Part shown: positions 51,816 to 64,000 of the stretch, piece after piece
How positions within the stretch are numbered: the stretch's first letter is position 1
Layout of the letters: each line of letters begins with the position of its first letter
From: Eleginops maclovinus
Taxonomy: Eukaryota > Chordata > Actinopteri > Perciformes > Eleginopidae
NCBI RefSeq assembly: GCF_036324505.1
Contig: NC_086366.1
Location: 8,619,427 to 8,683,426, forward strand
Direction: 5' to 3'
DNA: 64,000 nucleotides
Translations under genes and position numbers: made by a program
Notes under the pieces: generated by a model
Told to the model about the DNA's origin: nothing
What the model saw: the letters and a program-made list of their open reading frames with translations, nothing else
Databases searched by the model: none

Positions 51816-53217
51816 AACTGATGTACATGGGAATGACCTTTTCTTTAGATATTGGCACCAACATGTTTTAACCTTATAATGGTATTAAAAGAAAAGTCTG
51901 GGGATCACCAACATTATTAGTCCTTTTCCTGGGGGAAAAAATATCTATGCCAAATCGAACGGCAATCCATCCTATAATTGTCAGGTCAGTTCACTAAAAT
52001 GTCAACCTCATTGTAGCACCAGAGATTAAGTCGAGATCATCACAGTTAGTAGGATTTTTCCACCATGGTTCTACACAAAATCTAAAAATCCATTCAATTG
52101 TTGTTGAAATACTTAAAATACAAGCATGATTTTATAATTGATGTTACTTATGGGACCTCATCTGTACCACTTTACAATTTAAATGTGTTAACACTGCACA
52201 ACGTAGGTGTTGTTAACTACAGCTAAGCTTTAGCCTGTTGTGAGCAATTCCCTTCAAAACACACATCCATACACACAAACACAAAATCAGCAGGGTGAAG
52301 TCATTCCACGACTTACTGTACAGTTAACCCCTGGAGGGTTAAACCCTCCAGAAAGAAAACAGAAATCCCATTAAATCCTGATGACTTGTGCCTGGTGTGT
52401 AGCTGGACTGAAGTATTATTTTATCACAGCCGAACTTTGACAAAAAAACTGGGGCCAGAACACACAGGTGTACCTTTGCTGTGCCAAAAGTTGGTGCCAA
52501 TGTCAACATTCGATTATTGTTTAAATATGAACAATATTAGACGGCAGAATATTATGAATACAGGGCATGACATCATATTGAATAAAGCAAGAGAGAAAGA
52601 GAGGGGACTACAGTTTGAACTTGGTCTTGACACCAACACACAAAAATGAAGGTGAGGGAATGAGAGAGGGTAGTGCAGAGGACAGAGTTGTGTTGAGTTC
52701 ATGTCTCCAATGCCACCATCAGCTCTGACCTGTATTCTGAACTTCGACCTCAATTAATTCAAACGTACAACTCCTTGCTCTCTCTCTGCTAGCCTCTGTG
52801 TCCCTGTCTGTCTTTATCTTCTCGCTGAGTCCCAGCTCTCAATTTCTGAGTACATCACACATTATATTGGAGCAGTGTGGTGTGTAAGTCTTATGAAGCA
52901 GTAATTGGGGTTATCTCTACAGAGAATTGTGTAAATGACTTGGGCTGTGAATCTATTCAAGTACAAGTTCAATGTGGAGAACATTTAGACTTGACTAAGT
53001 GTCCTAACTAATACAAATGGACGCTCAGGGTGTGACCGTTTTAAGCTAATTTAGGGTTGCAGTAACACTTTTAATTACACGCGATTAACAATGTTGTGTA
53101 GTAACATAAATTCAGTGATCAGCCTGAGACTGGCAGAGGGACTTCTACAGTTTATTGTATATTGCAGGAGCAGCGTAGGTTAGAACTGAAAATGGAGAAA
53201 TCACTAGTATCTAAATG

Positions 53218-53395
53218 ATGTTGCTTTTAAGCAAGTCTATGATATCCCTGCTGGACAATATGTCCCACCCCCTCCAGGACTCCCTGTCCGCACTGTGCAG
53301 CTCCGTCAGCGACAGGCTGCTGCACCCGCGGTGTCTCACGGTAAAAAATTCCTCTCTGTGGGACGAATAAAAGTGTTCTGATACTGATTAGGGAG
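53218..53395 (+). mobile_element. non-LTR retrotransposon 3' end (5'-truncated)
   Basis: The plus-strand frame from 53248 to the TAA at 53368-53370 encodes LLDNMSHPLQDSLSALCS, then a SDRLLHPRC motif. I recognise this as the C-terminal end of a fish LINE reverse-transcriptase ORF. It is followed by GGGACGAATAAAAGTGTTCT and a TCTGAT-like tail, the usual LINE 3' terminus. Everything upstream is missing, consistent with a dead-on-arrival insertion. The exact clade is uncertain. Confidence 0.65.
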
Positions 53396-55277
53396 AAGAA
53401 GCAACCATCAATGATACATAAATATATATTTATTAGATGGTCATTCCACATTCCGTGCAGTGGCCAATATATTGCAGTATTGTACACCTTCAAGTGTACT
53501 CTGCATGGAGAATGTCAATGGTGTTTGGACCATGTACAGATAATGTACCTTGTCCCCGGCTTCAGCCAACCTACAGGGACTCTTCAGTCTGGAGACATGA
53601 GACAATGATCTTTTCTACAGTTTTAATGACTCTCAGGGGGGTGTTTCACCAAGTTTGCAGTTTCGATTTTATGATGCCTGACAAACGTCTCTGTTAGATC
53701 GAGACAGTGCACCATTAACAAGCTCTCAATAAAGTTTGCAGTTATTTTGTTCTGATTCTTGCCGAACCACATAATGATACCTGGGATTTGTCTCTAGCTT
53801 TTCTATAGTTCTTGTTCTGTCCCTTAACATTGGTTGGGATAGATTTGTTGTGACAAATGGATTCAAATTGGAAATGATTGTGTTTGTATGACTGTCACAG
53901 GGTGTGTGTTGGAATTGACTTTAAATTAGATTATTCTGTATTGCAGCTCCCTATTATCCTTCTTCTAACGTGAAATAACCCATAGGTCTTTCATCATTCT
54001 TACATTGTGTATCCAAAAAATACAAAATAATAGAATCTGTTGTTCAAGGTTCTATCCATTAAAATACATTCTGATTTCAAAAATATGTAAGCTTTGCCTC
54101 CTAGAAATGTTTGTACAACTAAAATTTCAATTTGCTTCCCATCTGACCTCCTTGTGTGTGGGAGGAAAAATGCGAGCGTGCATGCTTTAAGACAAATCCA
54201 GCTAGAGTGTGTAAAATGGTCCCTGAAACTCTTCAAAACAGTATGTGTGGGATCGCTACAGCGCATGTGCATTTAGACTGAAAGATTGATTTTTAATAAT
54301 GAAAGATAAAAGGCCGGGAGAAAGGAGTGGATGAATGGATGGATAGAAAACATATGTCTCCCATTCTTCCTCAGGCTTTCAGTGCGGTGATAGTACTGAA
54401 TGTAAAGCAGTGTGTGCATGTGTGTGCATACCTATGTGTGCAGTGTGTCTAAGTGTCTGGGTGTATCGATCAGTATGGTGATGTTTTATTTAACAGAGGT
54501 GAGAACAAAGATACGAGTGTCAGGCAGGCTGAGGTCCCTGACTATTGGTAAACCCTCAGTTAGCTTTGTGTTGCTTCTTTGCCATTGCTATGATCTCCAA
54601 CTCCTATTCTACTTTCTTTTTGCCATTGTCCTCTTTTTAATTACAGCTCATTGCCCTCTCATTTCTTGCATTTAAACTTACTATTTCACACTCTCTGAAT
54701 CCAACTCCTAGCTTTTCTGCCACATTTCTTTTAGTCTTTTTTTCATCATTGCCATGAGTTCCACACTGTTCCCTCTTATCTGACTCTTTTCCAAGTAATT
54801 ATCTCACATGTGGTCCCCATGCTCTTCTCTTCCATTTCCTCTACATTCTCATTTCAGTCTCATCCATCTTTTCACTTTTGCTTCACTCATTCGTGTTGCA
54901 ATTTTCCGACTCCTTCCTGCCTCTTAACTCATCTTCAATCTTACTTTCTTTCAGACTCTCTTTTTCTTTTGCCGGTGCCCTCATCCTCCTCCTTCACTGC
55001 CTCTCTTGGGGAAAGCTGTGTCTGATAAGCCAGTTTGAAAGGACATGCCTTCATGCTGTCTTTCTTCCCTTCATTTCACCCAGTCTCTCAGGATGCAGAC
55101 CACTGTGGACTTGATCTAAGAATCCCCTGTGTCTCTCCATCCACCTTTCCTCATCTTCCACCTCTCCGCTTTTTCTTTTCCCCAGTGCGGGAAGATAACA
55201 CTGCATAAGTCCATGAACTTTTTCCTCTCTTCACTTTCTTTATGCTGTCTCACCCACAGACCTTTCTCTCCCAGGGG

Positions 55278-55401
<124 letters not shown>

Positions 55402-58400
55402 CAACCACTTGAGAGTATCTGTGTAGTGAACCAGCAGCAGTATCCACCCGAATTATCGTAAAGGTTGTTCGCTGCTTACTGTCACAATTTAACAACCAAT
55501 AACCATATTGTACCAAGTATTGTGTGCATGTGTAAGACAGTGTGTCTCTCGTGTGTGTGTGTGTGTGTCTCAAACACCATCTTCATTCTTTCCCACACAC
55601 TATGTGTTTCTTCTGTTCCCTCTATCTTCCAATCTTGGCCACAGAAGGTCAGTGCAGAGCGGATCTGGAGGGCTTCTGTGACACACTCTGAGAAGGAGAT
55701 AGGAAAGGAAGAGAGGTGAAAAGAGGTGACATGTGGGAGAGCCAATCAACAGGTCCAGTCCTGACCTTTGAAATAAAGCCTCTTGTCAGGCTCATCCAGG
55801 CTTGACACTCAAACCTTACTCCTGTTTTCACCATTTCCTGCCTACTTCATTCCCTTTTCCTCTCTATAATTCTGACAGATTTTCTGTTGAGACTTAATAA
55901 AAAACAGAGCTTCAAGAAAAAAAATAATAGATTCTCATTGTTCTACTATTTTCATTGTATCTCTAATTCATACATTTTAAAATCATGGCAGTATACTGTT
56001 TTTTTGTTTGTTAAAGAATCTCAACACCTGACTTCCTTTCTTTCTTCTATCTGACTTAGCTTATGTCAAAAACAACATTTGGATACATTTTACTCACATG
56101 GTTGTTTTTGTTTTACTTCTGTGGTAAAAATGAGTATTTTAAGGTTTTTGTTCTGATTATTTTTCCTATCTTTCAACACATGTCCTTGTAATTCGTGCCA
56201 ATCCTTCTCACCTTCTCTCTCCAAGACTGGAGTAGTGCACGCGTGGAAACAACATGTGATGGTGCAGCAGCAGCGATTTCAGGGTGGCCGCTGGCCTATT
56301 GATTTTTCTCTCCAATAATGCCCAGTAGAGGTTGTCCGACAGATTGATTGGGAAAGTGTGTGTTGGTATGCTTTTCTGTGCTTTTGTGCTATTATGCTTG
56401 TGTTAGCCGCAAATCACTCTGCATCATCGTTTTATGTTGAATGAAATGTGCAATTTGAACACTCGTCGTCCCCCTGTTGAACAAAACGCAGCAGACAATC
56501 AATGGCTGAATCAAACTGTAAACACAATACTGTTGGCCAGCTTTCACCCAGGAGGGACATTCTCTGATAGAAATCAAACATGGTGTTCAAAGGCACAAAT
56601 GGAGAGATAGGACAGGGCCTGTCTTACATGAAATACTGTAGGTCATGCTGCTGCTGAGTGGTGGGCGACTTAGGTGAAATGGTATAATGTAGTTTGGAAG
56701 GCAATCTAAAGCAATCCCATATGATAGAAATGTATCACTTTTTACTGCTGGCAGACTTTTGGTGAAAAGACATCCTGAAATCCCACAAGTCGGTGTCATT
56801 CGAATATTAAGTCCAACAATCCTCGAACCACCTCAGGCTTTCTCCAACATTGTCTAATTCTGGACTCATTTCTACCTAGACCTTGATCTAAACTTATTTT
56901 AGAGAGGACCATCTCAGACTGCCTGCAGATGAAAAAACCTCTTCAAACCCCGGGACCAAATTGAAATGCTACGATTCTGAGATGAAGGTTAGCCAGGCGG
57001 TCTGCAAGAAGACATAACCAGTTGAAGCAGATCTTATAAAGTGATTTTAAATGGAATGGCATTTGTTCCCTCCTGGGACTAACCTGCATGTGCATGTCAA
57101 AGCCAATGCAAAAAGAAATCAAGAAATTCTGTCAAGTCATTTTCAACTCTGGAAAGTACAGTGAGAGAAAGCTGTTAGTTTGATATTTTTAAAAGTTGAT
57201 AGGTCACCGAGTTCATGATTTTCCTAACCAAAATGGAACATGAGTGCATCCTACATTGCGGTTAAAGCAGTGCTGTACGTACAGTACTTTTAAAAGTGAC
57301 CTGGCATTCAACTCATATTTCCATCTGGTCATGGTTTGAAAAAGTTTGGAATTTTTTTTAAATATTGAACTGATCTAAAATAAAATGTTGTGGCTTTTAC
57401 CAATAACCGCTAAACAAACTATAGTATTCTTTTTGAAATTGAGAATTACCTGTTTTCTTTATGACATCTGAAGTTTTGTCTTTACTGCGTGCCAAAATAA
57501 AACATACAAAAGGTTTGTCAGCAGTTATAAGGCTACTGAAAAGTGTTGCTCACCATCAAACCTATCAGCATATATTATAGTAAGGGACCTTTGGCTTTAC
57601 AGAAAGACTTAGGTGTCAATAACCTCTCAATATAAATGCACAGTTAATTAAATGCCAGCTATGTGGCACAGCTTCTCTCTAACCTACTCATTAACCTTCC
57701 CCATTCTATATGTCAGAGATGTAACCTTTTCACCACTCACTCACAGCCTTGAGCTCATGTTTACTGAAATGAATAATGTAAGGGACTTTCCCCAACACAT
57801 GTATTATTCTTTTGTTGTTATGGAATGTGTCGTTTTATCATGCCCTGATGTTAAAGTAGTTAATTATTTGGTTCGATCTCCGTGGCAAGGCTTGCTTCAT
57901 AACACACACTGGCCTATTAGCTTCTGTTTGGACATGTCAGCTTATTGAAATATTAATGCATTGAAGTTATGCAATACTTATTTCTTAACCTAATTTGACT
58001 GACCAATGTTGTATTAAGATGTGTTACGTTTTACCGTAACTCCTACCTGTGCTTGCTGAATTCTTGCCAAGACTATTAGTAACACTTTATGAATTAATAT
58101 CTGAAAGGCAACTGCAGGCCCTTTATGATCAAATCAACAATCAATTTTACTTGTGAACTCCGAGCGATTTTCCAATTACATTTATAACTCAGGGGAACCA
58201 AACAGATTACGTGTCATCGTGCAGAATCTCATCTTGCCATTTTATGTGGTTATTATTTAAAGAGATTGTTATTATTGGACAAAAGCCTTGGGCAGATGCT
58301 CACCAGTGAGTCCTTATATGCATTTGCTTGTGTTCATACGCACATGTCTACATGTGTACATGTGTGAATTGTGTGTGGGCTTGTTTTGCAGTGGGTGTTG

Positions 58401-60964
58401 ATCATAATGGTTGAATGAAGGGTGCATGACCTTGCCCATGGACATTAATGCTCAGTCTTTAAAGTGTTCTATCTTCCCAATCAATACGCTGCCATTTTAC
58501 TCCTTTTCACCGAGGCTGGGCCCGCCCACAACTCAACACTTGTCCCTGAAATGGCAAAGATATATTATAGACCTTGCTCTCTGAAACTGGAAATCAGAAC
58601 AATTGTCCATATCATAGTAACACCCCCATGGGAAGATGCAAAGAGAACTGGGGAAGGTAGAAAGGTTACAACCATCAAGAAAGTAGACCTGACTCGACAG
58701 GGATTCGGGCATCTGGCCGGTGTTACATCATAAGGAGAAATGTAAGATAATGGACATTTCTTTAAATTACTCACAAATGAAATGTCTCTCGCAGCTTAAA
58801 ACCAGAACTAGACCTAGTGCATGGAAGAATTGTCTGTAAGAAAGTGAATTCAACCCCATACATTCTTTGTAGAGTCCTTGCAAAAATACAGTAGATTCCA
58901 AACAAGCAGTTTTTAGCATGTCCTTCTGATTCTTCTTGAGAATGTAAAAGTACCTTGAAAGTCTTGGATACAACTGTAAAGTACATGAAGCAGTATCTCA
59001 GCTAAATCTAAAATGAGTCTTTCACACTTGGCTGATCAAATGGGTACTTTATATCTTTCTCTTCTTTTTGTTCTTTCTTCTGCAAGGGTTGCAAGAATGT
59101 GACGCTAATGATGATTACAGTTCTAATTATATTCATAATGTTGTCTGTAATGTTAGCTGTGTTGTTGATGATGGAGTCAGCCGTGGTTCTGATTTTGCTT
59201 CTGCTATCGTGACAATGAGGATGATAAAGGGGCTTCCTGAGCTAAAGTATTTCCTTTCCATTATATCATTGCCGTTATTCAAACACGTGTGACTGGAATG
59301 GAATACAACAGAAATGATTTTAAGAGATCAATAACAAATTCTGAATGGGAAGCATATTTGAACTAATTCAACAGTGTTAATGACAGTCTTATATTGTGTA
59401 AACCATGTGATACCACATTTTGTCTTCGTATTCAAGAGACACTGATAGACTTAATTGCATCTATAGAATTGCCACACATACTAAATGATGATCCCACTGT
59501 AGCTAACAACGCTTTTGTCTCTGTTTTTTTTCTACGGTCTCTTGGGGATGTGTGGGAATCTGTCTTCTTCTGAATTGATCTGTGTCCCATACGCACATCT
59601 CACTACAGGTAAGAAAACACTTCATCCTAGAAAAACACCTTTGTTTTCCCCCAATGAAAGTGTACCCTACAGGACCCTTTAGTAGTGATAATCACTATTG
59701 TGAAACAAAGTCTGAATCATTTACATGAACATAAACAAAGAATGACTGTATATGTATATTTGCATTGTCATTACACTCTCCTTGATCTCATTGAATATTC
59801 ATATGCTGCTGAAAAGAGTTTGAAATAGAGATTGCTGTCACAGCCAGTGAATCACGGTGCAATTTTAGATCATGACAGCACTGTAATCAATGTTGCCTGC
59901 TGTCATCCCTTATGAACACCCACACACACATGCATGGGGACATATATCCACTAAATATAGCTGATGTCTTCTTTACACCAGTGGACAGCTTTACGAAAAG
60001 CCCAGTGAAGAGTTTGTAGCTTGTCACAATATCACTTGAGATGCTTCCACTGAGGTGGGACCTAATAAACCTGGTGGAAAGCTACAAGCTTGGAGTGTCA
60101 TACTCATCCAGTGGAAGAGTCCACTCAAATCACTCTTAGATGTGATGAAGTGACTCTTAAAAGTATTGGGAGTGCTTATCCCCCCAAAACCCATAGCTAG
60201 TTCAAAACTTTAGAAAAGAGGGAACAATTAGAAGCTGTTTCTCACTCAGGTTGAGTTTGCAGAAGTGTCACTTATTGTTAAAGGAACAAAATGATCATGA
60301 CCTTTTGAGGGCACAAGAAAGAACAATTTGTTCTGCATTGTTCTGTGACAAAAGTACAAAAGGCCAGAGGAAATCAGTGGTCCAAAAGAAAATGGTTTGA
60401 ATAAATGTGTGGAGGAAATAGCGAGGGAGTAAAAAAAACGACGATAGGACAAGAAGAAAACAATACATTTTGTTTTAAACAATGTAGTTCTACCAAAAAT
60501 AATAGCCTGTCACCTAATGGTTCTTTTTCATTTCATCTCGCTGAGCAAGGGAAAAAAAGTTACTCATTCTGATTGTGACAAAAGTAGAAACAACTAAAAG
60601 TCATGCTACTGAGTAAAAAGAGGAATAAATAAAACATCATGTTGTCTTACCTGCCATTTCTTACATGTGTACACTTGTGTAACAGCCATTGCTTTAGCTA
60701 TTTTTATTTTAGAACAATAACAATACAGCCAAACAACTTGTATCTGTATGCTCTTCATAAGTGTTCCCCACCTGAAGAGTTTTGCTTCACATACATATTA
60801 ACATATTAACCAATAAAAAGTAAATATTGGCTTCATTTTAAGTCATTTCATAACTTGGGGTTTGTTAAGCCACGCTGCTGGTTGTGCTGTTGGAATGGCA
60901 ATAGTTGGTCGGGCCCGGTACCCACCCTCACCAGGTTACTTTGATGTAAAAAAAAGCTACCAAA

Positions 60965-61105
60965 TGCTAATACACTAAACTAATATGGTGAACATTATAC
61001 CTGCTAAACATCAGTATGTTAGCTTTGTTTCATTGTTCCCGCCATACATATTCAAGCATTTATCCCAAAGCACCATAGAGCTACTGGTATGGCTGTTTCA
61101 GGGTC
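60965..61105 (+). repeat. teleost interspersed repeat fragment (ATGTTAGC-rich)
   Basis: It contains ATGGTGAACATTATACCTG, CTAAACATCAGTATGTTAGC, and an AAAGCACCATAGAGCT segment, phrases seen in a widespread fish repeat. It is the opposite orientation of the fragment at 51690-51815. The ends are not defined. Confidence 0.5.
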
Positions 61106-61384
61106 ACGTGTTTTATTTTGTTTATTTCAAATAATATTCAAGATTTTACAGCTTAATCCAAACCTTTTCTCGATACCTGCAGTTATGACTAACCTTGTGT
61201 GACTAATAATACAAATAACTCTGATTAGTGGTTGTTAAGATATGAGCCACTACTTTGATGTCTTTATCATATAACATGGTCAGGGCATAGAAAGGAAAAC
61301 TCGCACATCATATTTACTTAAAGACAAAATATGTCAGCTTGGTAACGCTTTAGACCCGTGTCTTCCCTACAGTACCATACTATA

Positions 61385-62290
61385 TATATTCTTTTTCTCC
61401 CCACTTTATTTATGGTGATTTTAAACAGATATCAGATCACATTTTCACAGTTGTATAACGTATAGTTATGTATAACAGTAAAAACAGACATCTCTCACGA
61501 CACGCTACTAGACAGACATAAGGGAAACAATAATCAAATAAATAAATAAACACTGATAAAAACACAAGACAAAACCAAACAAAAATAAAAATAAAAGGGC
61601 ATCTCATATTCCAACATGAATAGGACGGATCATCAGCACATGGACAATGACAGCATATAACTACAGTTCCAGGCCAGGCAACATACTCACATATTGAGTA
61701 TGTTGATCCCATGTTTTATGAAATTTACTGATAGAGCCATTCAGGGTACATCTAATCTTCTCCAGTTTTATATTTTGCATCATATCTCTGATCCATTGAC
61801 TGTATGTTGGAGGTGTTTAATCCTTCCATTTAAAAAGAATGGCACGCCTAGCCAACAAAGAGGAGAAAGTGATGACCCGCTTCAGGTATGCTGGTGGATC
61901 TGTGTCATCTAGGCAAGGAGTAATACCAAAGATGGCCGTTAAAGGGGAAGGCTAGATATTGTAATTATACGTCTGGGAAATTGTATCAAAAAGAGTTCCA
62001 GAACTCAGTAAGCTTTGAACAAGACCACAACATATGACCGATGGTCGCAGGGGCCTGTTTGCATCGGTCACATATAGGATGGATACCTGAGAATATCCTT
62101 GCAAGTCTGTACCATACTATTTTAATTTAAACCTCAAAGCTCATATATCCCTTCAAAGTTTCCTGGTGTTATTAACATGCCTGGCATTGCTAACCATCCT
62201 GCTCATATTGTGCTGCTTCACAGTGTTAAGATGTGTCAGTAAATCATCAGTGATGTTCCTCCACTCCTTATCCCTCTCTCTCCCACATTA
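61385..62290 (-). pseudogene. L1-clade LINE ORF2 C-terminus and 3' UTR, decayed
   Basis: On the minus strand a broken reading frame shows the C-terminal part of an L1-type ORF2. ARIFSGIHPICDRCKQAPAT is followed by IGHMLWSC, forming the C-x2-C...H...C knuckle typical of fish L1 elements (about 62000-62105). Further on come TAIFGITP, LLARRAILFKWKD, WIRDMMQNIKLEKIR and a terminal HKTWDQH segment ending near 61660. At least two frame changes and several stops are present, including one right after FKWKD. About 270 bp of 3' UTR follows, ending with an AATAAA near 61405. The endonuclease and reverse-transcriptase core are absent, so the copy is 5'-truncated and inactive. Confidence 0.82.
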
Positions 62291-62580
62291 AACCACATTA
62301 TTAATGTTCAACAAGTGTAGTCGATGTATACTGCTGTATGCCCCCACTTTGCCCACGGTATTGCTGCATTATAGATGCCATGTTTCACCTGCAGTCTTCC
62401 TATTATAATGTGAATGTATTTGTGTGTATGTGGAAAGTGATCAGATTAATATCAAGGGCCATGTAGGCCAACATTCAAACTCACCTCGCGCACACATACT
62501 GAAAACATCTGGCCTTGCACACACACTACTGAAATACTCTCACATTCACTACTGAGAACCTTGCAGTAAAATGTTTTCAG

Positions 62581-62757
<177 letters not shown>

Positions 62758-62759
62758 GG

Positions 62760-63186
62760 AAGTACACTTTTAGTAGTATGTGTGTGAGGTTAATTTTCAG
62801 TAGTGTGTGTGTGTGAGTTTTCATTTTTAATTGTGTGTGTGTGTGTGTGTGAGGTGTTCAGTAGTGAATGTGAGAATATTTCAGTAGTGTGTGTGTGAGG
62901 TAAATGTTCAGATGCGTGTGTGTGAGGTTCATTTTTGTAGTGTTTGAGGTTTCATTTTCAGTTGTTCAGTAGTGAATGTGAGAGTATTTTCATAGTGTGT
63001 GTGAGGTTTAATTTGCAGTTGTGTGTGTGCGAGGTGTTCAGTAGTGAATGTGAGAGTATTTTCGTAGTGTGTGTGAGGTTTAATTTGCAGTTGTGTGTGT
63101 GCGAGGTGTTCAGTAGTGAATGTGAGAGTATTTTAGAAATGTGTTTGCAAGGCCAGAGTTTTCAGAAGTGTGTGTGCGAGGTGAGT
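62760..63186 (+). repeat. ~24-bp minisatellite with 72-bp higher-order period
   Basis: Units resemble TTCAGTAGTGTGTGTGAGGT plus a short AAT tail. The landmark CAGTAGTGAATG occurs at 62859, 62967, 63039 and 63111. The last three are spaced exactly 72 bp, three units. The in-frame translation repeats every 24 residues only because 72 is divisible by 3. Confidence 0.9.
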
Positions 63187-63222
63187 TAGAAATTTGGCCT
63201 CCACGGCCCCTCATAGATTAAC

Positions 63223-64000
63223 ATGCTTCTCTCACTGATGGACTTTCACTGGTGTGTGCTTCCTGGTTATGCATGTATTCAACTCTTGCTTTTCTGTTCA
63301 AACGGCGGCATGCTGAAAAGCGCTCAGTTGAGAAATACCGTAGAGGTGCTTCACATCCACAGCAGAGCTGTTCATTTAGATAAGAGCAGCAGTGTATTCA
63401 GGACATGAAACAGAGGGTGAGTGCCATGGCCCGTAGATCAGCCAGCAGCCCCGGATTTACCGGTATGTCAGGGGGAATTTAGTGGGGAAACTGGGTATAA
63501 TCCTGTTTGTAAAAAGTCACAGGTAGAAGGATTAAGGACTGTTGTGTTGTCAACATAGACACAGTCTTGGCATTAAGGAGGTTGTGATGTGTGCTGCGCT
63601 CCAAACGTCTGTGTGCGTAATGGTGTTTTGGGGAGAGTAGTGAGAAGTGCTTGGGGGATTTGCGAGGGTGGGAGAGCATGACTGACCTTCAGTAAACACC
63701 CAAATACACAGGCTCACACACAGGCTTATACCATGTGTGGATATTGTATTACATGCTTATTCATTCATTCAGAGAATGCCAATTGAGATGAGAGGGAGTA
63801 TGTGGCATACAATACAAAGTCACTCCCCGTTGCTTCTTTGAGTCAGCAGCTCATTCACCTTCACACCTGTTGTGTCCTGTCTTTTCCATTTTGCAAAAAA
63901 AACAGATAGCTTTAAAAAGAAAGCTCTCAACATTTGCCGTGTATGAGTTATTCCAGACAATTTCAAGGTTGTTTTTTCTCTTCAACCTGGGTCTTATTTG
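63223..64000 (+). other. LSAMP: LSAMP intron 1, distal end of window
   Basis: Non-coding sequence with no recognisable repeat, exon or RNA gene. The open frames at 63223-63408 and 63479-63679 have no domain. Confidence 0.6.

Noticed and set aside
60913..60926. GGGCCCGGTACCCA, resembling a cloning-vector polylinker
   Set aside because: The match stops after 14 bases and the flanks are not vector, so contamination is unlikely.
62859..63186. Regular repeats resembling a CRISPR array
   Set aside because: The repeats are contiguous TG-rich minisatellite units without unique spacers, in a vertebrate genome.
62944..63189. 81-codon repeat protein with a 24-residue period
   Set aside because: The period comes from a 72-bp DNA minisatellite. 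There is no sign of a gene around it.

Overview
The window looks like nuclear DNA of a teleost fish. It has one recognisable host exon in 64 kb, very long CA/TG dinucleotide arrays, tRNA-derived SINEs, a Tc1/mariner-type MITE, a hAT-Charlie transposon and an L1-type LINE remnant. Nothing looks prokaryotic: there are no operons, and most open frames are chance or microsatellite translations.

The host gene is on the plus strand. Positions 12349-12503 encode the first coding exon of an IgLON cell-adhesion protein, best matched to LSAMP (limbic system-associated membrane protein). The exon carries a signal peptide and the start of the mature protein and ends at a GT splice donor at 12504. A CpG-richer leader (about 12074-12348) and a 109-bp (GA)n tract (11965-12073) lie just upstream. 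No second LSAMP exon is visible, so 12504-64000 is best read as part of a very large first intron. Positions 1-11964 are 5' flank, or intron of a longer transcript if a more distal first exon exists.

Region by region: 1-3.9 kb holds a TG array, a MITE copy, an AT array, a possible LTR-like block, a tRNA-SINE, and a 222-bp segment duplicated about 2 kb apart. 3.9-11.9 kb is mostly plain non-coding DNA with one truncated SINE. 12-22.8 kb is the LSAMP first exon and intron, with a second MITE copy and another SINE. 22.8-25.8 kb is a nearly complete hAT-Charlie element; its BED-finger transposase, on the minus strand, is broken by one frameshift, and a LINE tail is nested in it. 25.8-50.7 kb is intron with SINEs and large microsatellites, including opposed CA and TG arrays near 33.6-34.0 kb. 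50692-51140 is a solo LTR with a 5-bp target duplication. 53.2 kb has a LINE 3' end. 61.4-62.3 kb is a decayed L1-clade ORF2 end. 62451-63214 is a foldback-like element with long inverted termini, an expanded TG core and a ~24-bp minisatellite, flanked by a near-identical 8-bp repeat.

I found no undescribed multi-gene system. The most unusual objects are the foldback element, the nearly intact hAT element and the recent 222-bp duplication. Assignments rest on recognised protein and repeat motifs read by eye; no database search was run.
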